DNA of 8,958 nt, taken from the NCBI GenBank assembly GCA_900550145.1, contig URRF01000047.1, positions 1-8,958 on the forward strand. The letters run 5' to 3'. The DNA comes from an uncultured Mollicutes bacterium. Lineage in GTDB: Bacteria > Bacillota_I > Bacilli_A > RF39 > UBA660. Both the position numbers and the translations under genes were made by a program. The notes under the pieces are model-generated. The model ran no database searches and was not told the origin of the DNA. It saw only the letters and a list, made by a program, of their open reading frames with translations. Shown here piece after piece: positions 1 through 5,453 of this stretch (the stretch's first letter is position 1; each line of letters opens with the position of its first letter).

Positions 1-2
1 AC

Positions 3-51
3 TTTGAGACATTTTCGCAAGTTAATATTTAAGACATTATCACAAATTAAT
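3..51. repeat. two imperfect direct repeats, 25-bp period
   Basis: Positions 6-26 and 31-51 match at 17 of 21 bases, and the preceding TTT (3-5 and 28-30) is also repeated, giving a 25-bp period. The shared core reads roughly RAGACATTWTCRCAA followed by RTTAAT. The last copy is followed by CA (52-53). Long near-identical repeats of this size ending in CA are typical of the multiple transposase-binding sites at the ends of some insertion sequences (IS21- or IS481-like ends). No transposase is visible because the window begins here. An operator array for the downstream promoter is the alternative. Confidence 0.5.
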
Positions 52-81
52 CATATAAAGTAAAGAAAATTGGCAAAAATG

Positions 82-110
82 TTGCAAAAAAAGATAAAAA
101 CTAGTATAAT
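82..110 (+). promoter_or_regulatory. sigma-A type promoter for yceD-rpmF
   Basis: TTGCAA at 82-87 and a perfect TATAAT at 105-110 are separated by 17 bp. Transcription would start near 117, inside or next to the AGGTGG ribosome binding site at 116-121, so the mRNA would have an almost absent 5' leader before the site. Confidence 0.75.
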
Positions 111-126
111 TTATTAGGTGGTTGTT

Positions 127-573
127 ATGTTTATAGATATAACTAGATTGCAAAATAGATCTACTAATGAATTTTTATATAAAAATACGATTGTGTTGGA
201 TGAAGCTTTGTATAAAAATACTGATATAAGAAAGTTAAGTCCTGTAGAGGTTAGTGCTGATATAAAGAGAATTACTGATACATCATATAAAATGTCATTA
301 GAAATTAAGGGAGAAATGACTCTTCCTTGTAGCATAACATTAAACGATGTCATATATCCATTTGATATAAAAACAGAGGTAAAGTTATCAAATGAGGATG
401 AAGAAGATGAAGAATATGTAAAAATTATTCAAAATAATATTGATATTATTTCAATTATATGGCAAAATATTGTATTGGAAATCCCATTAAGAGTTGTAAG
501 TGAGGATGCCAATAATTCTCCAGTCAGTGGGGAAGGATGGAAATTAATAAGAGAAGATGAATCAAATATATAA
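127..573 (+). CDS. yceD: YceD/YlbN family protein (DUF177), upstream partner of rpmF
   Basis: A 148-residue acidic protein placed directly before rpmF, with 28 bases between them. This is the almost universal position of the DUF177/YceD family (YlbN in B. subtilis), linked in the literature to 23S rRNA or ribosome accumulation. What is visible: the LPCSITLNDVIYPFDIK stretch (residues 66-82) matches the family core, which usually reads C-x-x-C-L, but only Cys68 remains, so the second cysteine is lost. Then come an acidic insert (89-97) and the W-x-N-I-x-L-E-I-P-L segment (112-121). A GW near 137-138 fits the C-terminus. The start at 127 was chosen because AGGTGG at 116-121 lies five bases upstream; an in-frame GTG at 118 overlaps that site. 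The N-terminus carries an 11-residue tandem repeat. Family assignment rests on context plus the core motif. Confidence 0.82.
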   Translation: MFIDITRLQNRSTNEFLYKNTIVLDEALYKNTDIRKLSPVEVSADIKRITDTSYKMSLEIKGEMTLPCSITLNDVIYPFDIKTEVKLSNEDEEDEEYVKIIQNNIDIISIIWQNIVLEIPLRVVSEDANNSPVSGEGWKLIREDESNI

Positions 574-601
574 TATTTGAATAACGAGGAGGAGTGAGAT
601 A

Positions 602-784
602 ATGGCAGTTCCATTTAGAAAAGTAAGTAAAACTAGAAAAAGAATGCGTCGTACTCATTATAAAATTGAAGAGAATGGTACTACAAAATGTTCTAATTGT
701 GGAGCAATAATAAGACCACATCGTGTATGCAATGAATGCGGATTTTATAAAGGTAAAAAAGTATTATCAAAAGAAAGTAACTAA
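602..784 (+). CDS. rpmF: 50S ribosomal protein L32, zinc-ribbon form
   Basis: A 60-residue basic protein beginning MAVPFRKVSKTRKRMRR, the canonical L32 N-terminus. It then has Cys30-x2-Cys33 and Cys43-x2-Cys46, a complete four-cysteine zinc ribbon, so this is the zinc-binding (C+) version rather than the zinc-independent paralogue. It is a structural component of the large ribosomal subunit. A strong ribosome binding site, AGGAGG at 587-592, lies nine bases before the ATG. It is co-transcribed with the upstream yceD gene from the promoter at 82-110 and ends at an intrinsic terminator that begins at its own last codons. The length is normal for the family. Confidence 0.97.
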   Translation: MAVPFRKVSKTRKRMRRTHYKIEENGTTKCSNCGAIIRPHRVCNECGFYKGKKVLSKESN

Positions 785-804
785 TCAATTTAGTTATTTT
801 TTTT
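778..804 (+). terminator. intrinsic terminator after rpmF
   Basis: TAACTAA (778-784), loop TCAAT, TTAGTTA (790-796), then eight T (797-804). The 5' arm includes the rpmF stop codon. Upstream A residues (774-776) can extend the stem into the T tract. The stem is AT-rich but the geometry is classical. On the minus strand the matching tail is only CTTTCTTT, so it could serve as a weak terminator for the convergent ylbJ. Confidence 0.7.
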
Positions 805-890
805 AATATGAACACAGACATTTGTTCTCTTGACAAATAATAAGTGGTGTAGGAACAAGTAGTAGTCCATACGTGTTAAAACTTGGTTAG
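785..890. other. intergenic island with nested inverted repeats
   Basis: There is no ORF here. Positions 810-886 contain about 36% G+C by hand count, clearly above the surrounding intergenic DNA. AACAC (811-815) pairs with GTGTT (873-877), and inside it TTGTTC (822-827) pairs with GAACAA (853-858). A competing GAACA (810-814) / TGTTC (823-827) hairpin also exists. TTGACA at 830-835 has no -10 partner. It could be a small structured RNA or the 3' untranslated region of ylbJ; the function is unknown. Confidence 0.3.
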
Positions 891-1850
891 TTATATAACT
901 TTCCAAAGAAAAAATATTAGTGTTGATATTGCAGCGTGTAGTATTCTTGAAATAAAGTATGGGAAATACTTTATTTTCGTATCACTAATTATGCTTAATA
1001 CTTGCATATGAACAGAAAGTCCACCAAATGATAGTAAGAATACTGCTATTAAACCCTGTTTATATACTGGTATTTTTAGTAAACTTAAGTATTTTAGTCC
1101 TTGTGTCATTTCGAATATTCCATTTATTAAAGTTTTGTAATAATTTGGTATTGTTAAGTTATTATTTATAATAGTTGTTAATACTAAGAAAATAGTAACT
1201 GTTCCTAGTATCAAAAGAAGTGTATTTATGCTATTTATTATTGATTCTGATAGTATTTGGCCAAAACTTTTATTTGTTTTTGAATTATTCATTTTGATAA
1301 GTGCATTTTTTATAGATACTTTTGTGGTATCTTTTTTTGATATATAGTAGTTTCTGAATAATAAACCAATAAATAAATTTCCTATGTAATGAGATATAAG
1401 AATTGATAAACCAATTTCTTTATTGTTTAAAAACATAATTGAAAGTGTGCCTAATATAAATAGTGGATTTGAAAAGTGTGTGAATGTGAGTAGTTTAGTT
1501 GCTTCTTCATCGTTTATTTCTCCTTTTAATAGTAGTTCTTTTGTATATTTTGCACTACTAGGGAAACCACTTAGAATACTAAGTATTATTACGAATGATC
1601 CAGTTCCATTTATTTTAAATAATTTGTACATTATGTTTTTTAAAAGTTCTCCAATAAGTGATGGAAATCCTAAGTTTATGAGAATGTTACCAATAACAAA
1701 AAACGGGAATAGTGATGGGAATATATTGTTTTTCCATATACTAAAGGAGAAGTTTACTGATTCTAAAACGCTTTTGCTTTCTATTAAAACTTCCATTCCT
1801 ATAATTAAAACTGTTAACAAAATGACTAGATTGATAAATATTTTTTTCAT
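891..1850 (-). CDS. ylbJ: YlbJ-type sporulation integral membrane protein
   Basis: A 319-residue, strongly hydrophobic protein with about seven to eight predicted membrane segments. Recognisable YlbJ signatures are W-K-N-N-I-F-P-S-L-F-P-F-F (residues 39-51), SGFPSSAKYT (94-103), FTHFSNPLFI (123-132), HYIGNLFIGLL (154-164) and SFGGLSVHMQ (274-283). The family belongs to the nucleoside-recognition/gate-domain membrane proteins related to SpmA/SpmB. In B. subtilis, YlbJ is made in the mother cell under sigma-E and is needed for heat-resistant spores. It is shorter than the roughly 400-residue Bacillus protein. AGGAGA lies just upstream of the ATG (minus strand, 1855-1860). It is transcribed divergently from the YlbL-type gene with only 41 bases between start codons. 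The transported substrate is not known. Confidence 0.9.
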   Translation of the reverse strand: MKKIFINLVILLTVLIIGMEVLIESKSVLESVNFSFSIWKNNIFPSLFPFFVIGNILINLGFPSLIGELLKNIMYKLFKINGTGSFVIILSILSGFPSSAKYTKELLLKGEINDEEATKLLTFTHFSNPLFILGTLSIMFLNNKEIGLSILISHYIGNLFIGLLFRNYYISKKDTTKVSIKNALIKMNNSKTNKSFGQILSESIINSINTLLLILGTVTIFLVLTTIINNNLTIPNYYKTLINGIFEMTQGLKYLSLLKIPVYKQGLIAVFLLSFGGLSVHMQVLSIISDTKIKYFPYFISRILHAAISTLIFFLWKVI

Positions 1851-1868
1851 ATTCTCTCCTTTTTTGAT

Positions 1869-1905
1869 ATACTTATAATATGGAGGTGCTTATGCTTAGT
1901 AGATT
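1869..1905 (-). promoter_or_regulatory. possible mother-cell (sigma-K/E-like) promoter for ylbJ
   Basis: On the minus strand, CATATTATA (about 1882-1874) matches the CATAnnnTA -10 pattern of sporulation mother-cell sigma factors, with an AC about 16 bases upstream inside the ylbL coding start. The pattern carries little information, so this is suggested mainly because ylbJ is a mother-cell gene elsewhere. Confidence 0.25.
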
Positions 1906-2887
1906 ATATTCAAAATTTAAGAAATTCATTAAAAATAATTATATATATATGCTTATTATTTTAACTGTTGTTGTTGTTTTTGTTATTCCTGTTCCATATT
2001 ATATAGATGCACCAGGTGGTCTTATAAATTTAAATGAGAAAATATTTGTTAAGGATAAAAAGAATAGCGAAGGTAGTTTTAATCTTACTTATGTGTCTGA
2101 AATGAAAGGAAATGTTTTTACATTTTTGACATCTATTTTTGATAAGAATTGGGATGCTATACCTAATAGTGAAAATGAAAATAGTAATGGTGGTGCTTTA
2201 AGAAATAAATTATTACTTGATAATTCTTTAAATAATGCATATTATGTTGCTAATAGTTATTTGAATAGGAATATTAAAGTTAAAAATACAAGTATATATG
2301 TGGTTTATACTGATTCAGATTCTGATACTGATTTATCTATAGGTGATATTATTTTAGAAGTAGATGGTAGAGAAATAAGTAGTTTAGAAGATTATTCGAG
2401 TGTAGTAAATTCTAAGAGTGTAGGTGATAAGATAAGTATAAAAGTTAAGAATTCTGAAAAAGAGAAATATGCTGTTGTAAAGGAAAATAATAAAAAAAAT
2501 AGTACTTTAATTTATCTCCTTAAAAATAATGAATATGATATGAGTGATGTAACATTTAAGTTTAAAGATAATGAATCTGGTTCATCTGGTGGACTTATGA
2601 TGGCACTTAGTATATATAATCAGTTAACTGATTTTGATTTGACTAATGGGTTAAAAATAGCTGGTACAGGTACTATAAGTGAAGATGGCTCGGTTGGTGA
2701 AATTAGTGGAATTAAATATAAGATAGTTGGTGCTGGTGAGAATGATGTGGATATATTTTTAGTACCAAAGGAGAATTATATAGAAGCGAAGGAAGTAAAA
2801 AAGATAAATGGATATAAGATGCAACTTGTATCTGTGGAAACGTTTTCTGATGCGATTAAATTTTTAACAGAGTATAAAAAACAGTAA
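1892..2887 (+). CDS. ylbL: YlbL/SepM family PDZ-Lon membrane protease
   Basis: A 331-residue membrane-anchored serine protease. One N-terminal membrane segment (about residues 17-36) is followed by the V-P-Y-Y-I-D-A-P-G-G motif typical of the family. A PDZ domain follows at about 132-196 (IGDIILEVDGREI), then a C-terminal Lon-type proteolytic domain. The catalytic dyad is Ser232 in the GSSGG motif and Lys277 in GIKYK, with AGTGTISEDGSVGEISG between them. Relatives cleave the small cell-division inhibitor YneA during DNA-damage recovery (YlbL/DdcP in B. subtilis) or process competence peptide (SepM in streptococci); the substrate here is unknown. The start at 1892 was chosen because GGAGGTG (1882-1888) would lie inside the coding region of the alternative ATG at 1880. 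It neighbours ylbJ as in the Bacillus ylb cluster, but divergently. Confidence 0.92.
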   Translation: MLSRLYSKFKKFIKNNYIYMLIILTVVVVFVIPVPYYIDAPGGLINLNEKIFVKDKKNSEGSFNLTYVSEMKGNVFTFLTSIFDKNWDAIPNSENENSNGGALRNKLLLDNSLNNAYYVANSYLNRNIKVKNTSIYVVYTDSDSDTDLSIGDIILEVDGREISSLEDYSSVVNSKSVGDKISIKVKNSEKEKYAVVKENNKKNSTLIYLLKNNEYDMSDVTFKFKDNESGSSGGLMMALSIYNQLTDFDLTNGLKIAGTGTISEDGSVGEISGIKYKIVGAGENDVDIFLVPKENYIEAKEVKKINGYKMQLVSVETFSDAIKFLTEYKKQ

Positions 2888-2905
2888 AACCAATGTTATT
2901 AACTT

Positions 2906-2938
2906 AAGAGGGTAGATATTTAAAATTCTATCTTTTTT
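2906..2938 (+). terminator. intrinsic terminator after ylbL
   Basis: GGTAGA (2911-2916) pairs with TCTATC (2927-2932), with one G-U pair. The stem extends outward through AAGAG against TTTTT, and a run of six T (2933-2938) follows. It lies 18 bases after the ylbL stop. Confidence 0.65.
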
Positions 2939-2939
2939 G

Positions 2940-3145
2940 ATACACTGAAATAAGTAATAAAAAAGTAAAAACTGAAGAAATGACTACAAGAGAAGTGATT
3001 TTAAGATAGAAAAATGTAATGTAAAGAGATTAAATACAATTATGATTGCAGTGAAATAGAAATAACTAAAAGTCATTATGAAAAACTTAATAAAGAAAAA
3101 CATATCTCTTAAATTAATAATGTTAGTAGTAAAAATGTTTTTTTT
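2940..3145 (+). other. gene-free stretch with decayed coding-like segments
   Basis: About 200 bases lack an intact gene. Two short coding-like stretches lie in different frames: one near 2965-3008 reads KKVKTEEMTTREVILR then a stop, and one near 3022-3111 contains KYNYDCSEIEITKSHYEKL then a stop. Their normal-looking amino acid composition, against the poly-Lys/Ile/Asn background expected of random AT-rich DNA, suggests a degraded gene. I cannot name its family. Confidence 0.25.
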
Positions 3146-3177
3146 ATTCATATTAAGTAATGTTTATACATAATAAT
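3146..3177 (+). promoter_or_regulatory. sigma-E-type (mother-cell) promoter for spoVID-ysxE
   Basis: CATATT at 3149-3154 (part of ATTCATATT) and CATAATAAT at 3169-3177 are separated by exactly 14 bases. This fits the Bacillus sigma-E pattern of a -35 element containing ATATT and a -10 element CATAnnAT at 14-15 bp. No competing sigma-A pair is better. The position 21 bases before the spoVID start agrees with sigma-E control of spoVID in B. subtilis. Confidence 0.65.
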
Positions 3178-3197
3178 TAGTGAAAGTGAGGAATAAT

Positions 3198-3926
3198 ATG
3201 AAACAGATAATACCTTTTACAAAAACTATTGATTTAAGTACAAATGTAGAAGAAATAACAAGTATATCGTTAGATAAAATAATTAATAGTAATAGAGATA
3301 ATGAGATAACTGGTGATTTTGAATTATATTTGGAATATAAGGAGAATGATATAAGTATTGATACAGAGAGCTATACTGCTACTATACCTTTTAATATAAG
3401 TTTGGATGATAGATATGATTCAAAGGATTCAAAAGTTGAAATAGATGATTTTTATTATGAAATAGAAGATTCTAGAGTTATACTTCATGTGGATGTTTTA
3501 GTGGATGGGTTAAAGGTTGCTGAAAAGGAATTGGAAAATGTTATACCTATTAGAAAAGAAGAGGTAAGTGAAGATGAAAAGATTGAGGAAGTTAAAAGTG
3601 AAATTAAATTAGAAGAAGATAGAGAAGATGAAATAGAGGGTGCTTTAATGGATAAAAGAGATGAAATAGAAGATTTATTTAAGGAAGTAGATGAGGAGAT
3701 TAAACCAGTAGAAGTTAAGGAAAAGAAATCTAAACCGATATTTGAAACTTTTGATCCAAATAATGAAACATATGTAACTTATAATGTTCATATAGTAAGA
3801 AATGATGATAATGTTGATTCAATATGTGCAAAATATAATGTTACAAAGGAAGAATTAGCTTATTATAATGAATTAAAAGAAATTAAAATGGGAGATAAAC
3901 TTATAGTACCTACATATAAGAAATGA
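3198..3926 (+). CDS. spoVID: SpoVID-like spore coat assembly protein with C-terminal LysM
   Basis: A 242-residue acidic protein. The N-terminal beta-rich domain (about 1-120) contains the SpoVID-type pattern IPFTKTIDLS, then SISLD, ITGDFELYLEYK and a basic-free core. A Glu/Lys-rich probable coiled linker follows (about 120-181). The C-terminal LysM domain (about 193-239: YNVHIVRNDDNVDSICAKYN through GDKLIVPT) would bind peptidoglycan precursors or lipid II at the forespore. SpoVID drives coat encasement around the forespore. B. subtilis SpoVID is about 575 residues, so this is a compact version with a short linker. The ATG at 3198 was chosen because GTGAGGA (3186-3192) lies five bases upstream; an in-frame GTG at 3180 precedes the site. 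It overlaps the YsxE-like gene by ATGA, exactly the gene pair seen in Bacillus, which supports the assignment. Confidence 0.85.
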   Translation: MKQIIPFTKTIDLSTNVEEITSISLDKIINSNRDNEITGDFELYLEYKENDISIDTESYTATIPFNISLDDRYDSKDSKVEIDDFYYEIEDSRVILHVDVLVDGLKVAEKELENVIPIRKEEVSEDEKIEEVKSEIKLEEDREDEIEGALMDKRDEIEDLFKEVDEEIKPVEVKEKKSKPIFETFDPNNETYVTYNVHIVRNDDNVDSICAKYNVTKEELAYYNELKEIKMGDKLIVPTYKK

Positions 3927-4813
3927 AAAGATTAAAGGAAATATTTGGTGAGTGTAGTTGTAGTAATTTAATAAAAAAAGGTAAATGCTTGATAGCCACT
4001 GTTAATGGTAATAGTGTAGCGATAAAAGAAAAAAATAATCATAATATAAAGGAAACTTATGATTATTTGTCTTCTAGGGGTTTTGATTATTATCCTAAGT
4101 TAATACTTAATAATAATAAATATAATGTATATGAGTATATAAGAGAAGTGAATAGCCCGCTTGAACAAAAGGCAATTGATATGATGACACTTTTAAGTAT
4201 GCTTCATAATAAAACTACATTTTATAAAGAAATGGATATAAATGAATATAAGGAAATTTTTGAAAATATAAGTGGAAGAATTGAGTATACTATTAATTAT
4301 TATAATAATCTTATGAATGTAATAGAAACCCATGTGTTTATGAGCCCATCGGAGTATTTGATAGCAAGAAATATTTCTAAAATAATGGGTTCTTTGCAGT
4401 ATTCTAAGAGTAGTATAAATGAATGGTATGATTTGGTTAAAACAATTGCAAAGAAAAGAGTGGTATTATTATATAATAATACAGATATTAATCATGTAGT
4501 AAGGGGAAAAGATTTATATTTGATAAATTGGGATAAAAGTGTGCATAATATTCCAATATATGATTTATATAATTTTTATATGAGATATGCACTTAATTTT
4601 GATTTTGATGATTTATTTAATTATTATGAAAGTAAGTATCCGTTATTAAAAGAAGAAAAGTTGTTTTTATATATTTTAATTTCTATACCTAATGATATTC
4701 ATTTTACTAATAATGAAATAGAAAATTGTAAAAATTGTAAGAATATGATAGATAGAATTTATAAGACGGAGGTTTTAATATTTAAAAATACCAAAGAAGG
4801 AAATACAGAATAA
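3923..4813 (+). CDS. ysxE: YsxE/CotS-family spore coat kinase-like protein
   Basis: A 296-residue protein of the CotS/YsxE family, which has an aminoglycoside-phosphotransferase-like fold. Visible landmarks are VAIK with Lys35 (ATP lysine position), LLSMLHNKT (91-98), the catalytic-loop equivalent LLYNNTDINHVV (182-193) and INWDKS with Asp204 (metal-binding Asp position), then the YDL of the following helix (213-215). The usual His-x-Asp of the catalytic loop is not intact, so this may be a pseudokinase or a structural coat protein. Translation is coupled to spoVID by the ATGA overlap, and I see no strong ribosome binding site of its own. In B. subtilis, ysxE follows spoVID and its product is a coat-localised protein. 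The family call rests on both sequence and synteny. Confidence 0.82.
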   Translation: MKRLKEIFGECSCSNLIKKGKCLIATVNGNSVAIKEKNNHNIKETYDYLSSRGFDYYPKLILNNNKYNVYEYIREVNSPLEQKAIDMMTLLSMLHNKTTFYKEMDINEYKEIFENISGRIEYTINYYNNLMNVIETHVFMSPSEYLIARNISKIMGSLQYSKSSINEWYDLVKTIAKKRVVLLYNNTDINHVVRGKDLYLINWDKSVHNIPIYDLYNFYMRYALNFDFDDLFNYYESKYPLLKEEKLFLYILISIPNDIHFTNNEIENCKNCKNMIDRIYKTEVLIFKNTKEGNTE

Positions 4814-4963
4814 TGCCGATATTTCTAAAAATAGAATTATGGCATTTATTTTTGATGTAATAAAAACAGTTAATAATGCTTGATAGAATACGGCAAATAT
4901 GAATAAAAAGAAACACCATAAAAGAAATATTGGACCTCTAAAGAATGGGCAAAAGTTACGCAT
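4775..4963 (-). CDS. possible small hydrophobic membrane protein
   Basis: A 62-residue minus-strand ORF starting MRNFCPFFRG, followed by two hydrophobic stretches (about residues 11-37 and 43-60). The start is supported by AGGTGA (4974-4969) five bases before the ATG and a TATTAT hexamer (4985-4980) just upstream, an arrangement very like the yceD start. Against it: T-rich DNA easily yields hydrophobic ORFs, no -35 is convincing, and its 3' end overlaps the end of ysxE by 39 bases and covers the ysxE terminator. It lies divergent to the cad operon. I do not recognise a family. Confidence 0.4.
   Translation of the reverse strand: MRNFCPFFRGPIFLLWCFFLFIFAVFYQALLTVFITSKINAIILFLEISALFCISFFGIFKY
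4812..4853 (+). terminator. strong intrinsic terminator after ysxE
   Basis: AATGCC (4812-4817) pairs with GGCATT (4841-4846). An inner stem, ATATTTCTA (4819-4827) with TAGAATTAT (4832-4840), has one mismatch and an AAAA loop. It is followed by TATTTTT (4847-4853). The 5' arm begins inside the ysxE stop codon. Confidence 0.85.
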
Positions 4964-5019
4964 AATTATCACCTAGTATATAATATTCGTAAAATGAATA
5001 ATGGTTATTTGTTTATATA

Positions 5020-5049
5020 TTGACAATTGAGTATGTATTCAATTATAAT
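5020..5049 (+). promoter_or_regulatory. sigma-A promoter of the cad operon
   Basis: A perfect TTGACA (5020-5025) and a perfect TATAAT (5044-5049) are separated by 18 bp. Transcription would start near 5056. The spacer is almost entirely occupied by the first operator palindrome, so repressor binding would block polymerase directly. Confidence 0.9.
5027..5042. promoter_or_regulatory. CadC/ArsR-family operator 1
   Basis: An inverted repeat TTGAGT-N4-ATTCAA with one mismatch, located between the -35 and -10 elements. The half-site TTGAAT/ATTCAA is the type bound by CadC and related ArsR repressors in Firmicutes. A cognate repressor gene starts 45 bases downstream. Confidence 0.75.
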
Positions 5050-5057
5050 GTTAATAG

Positions 5058-5073
5058 TTGAATATAAATTCAA
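5058..5073. promoter_or_regulatory. CadC/ArsR-family operator 2
   Basis: A perfect inverted repeat TTGAAT-ATAA-ATTCAA. Its centre lies 31 bp (about three helical turns) from the centre of operator 1, so both sites face the same side of the DNA. It sits just after the predicted transcription start and before the AGGAGG at 5078-5083. Confidence 0.75.
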
Positions 5074-5087
5074 TTATAGGAGGATAT

Positions 5088-5453
5088 ATGAATAAAGAAT
5101 TTTGTTGCGATTGTAATGTAATACATGAGGATGTTGTTAATGATGCAATTAGTAAAATGCCAGATAGGGCTGTATTAGATGAGGTTGCTAATTTTTTTAA
5201 GATATTGGGAGTGCCTACAAGGATGAAAATATTATTTGCACTTGATAGTAATGAAATGTGTGTTTGTGATATAGCAAATGTATTAAGGATGACTAAATCA
5301 TCAATATCACATCAGTTAAATATTTTGAAGATGAATAATATTGTTAAGTGTAGAAAAAGTGGTAAAGAGGTATACTATACATTAGATGATGAACATGTAA
5401 AAGAGGTATTTGAAGTGGCGCTTTCACATGTTATGCATAAGGAGCGTTTATGA
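5088..5453 (+). CDS. cadC: CadC-type ArsR/SmtB metal-sensing repressor
   Basis: A 121-residue winged-helix repressor that leaves DNA on binding Cd(II), Pb(II) or Zn(II). The N-terminus has Cys6, Cys7 and Cys9, and the alpha-3 motif EMCVCD has Cys58 and Cys60, the same numbering as staphylococcal CadC. The recognition helix is about 68-81 (RMTKSSISHQLNIL). A second, alpha-5-type zinc site is plausible from Asp101, His103, His114 and His117. The start at 5088 was chosen because AGGAGG (5078-5083) precedes it; an upstream in-frame TTG at 5058 lies inside operator 2. It overlaps the ATPase gene by ATGA. The two palindromes around its promoter imply autoregulation of the operon, released by metal. 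Confidence 0.93.
   Translation: MNKEFCCDCNVIHEDVVNDAISKMPDRAVLDEVANFFKILGVPTRMKILFALDSNEMCVCDIANVLRMTKSSISHQLNILKMNNIVKCRKSGKEVYYTLDDEHVKEVFEVALSHVMHKERL

Noticed and set aside
114..721. Three minus-strand ORFs (114-353, 429-614, 524-721)
   Set aside because: They are antisense to yceD and rpmF and have no support of their own.
830..835. TTGACA as a promoter -35 after rpmF
   Set aside because: No -10-like hexamer lies 16-18 bp downstream, and no gene starts in that direction.
1423..1878. 151-codon plus-strand ORF
   Set aside because: It is antisense to ylbJ, which has clear family motifs and a ribosome binding site; this ORF has neither and is a shadow.
1874..1879. TATAAT before ylbL as a sigma-A -10 element
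   Set aside because: Only two bases separate it from GGAGGTG, so transcription would begin inside or after the ribosome binding site, and no -35 is present at 16-18 bp. The ylbL promoter is left unassigned.
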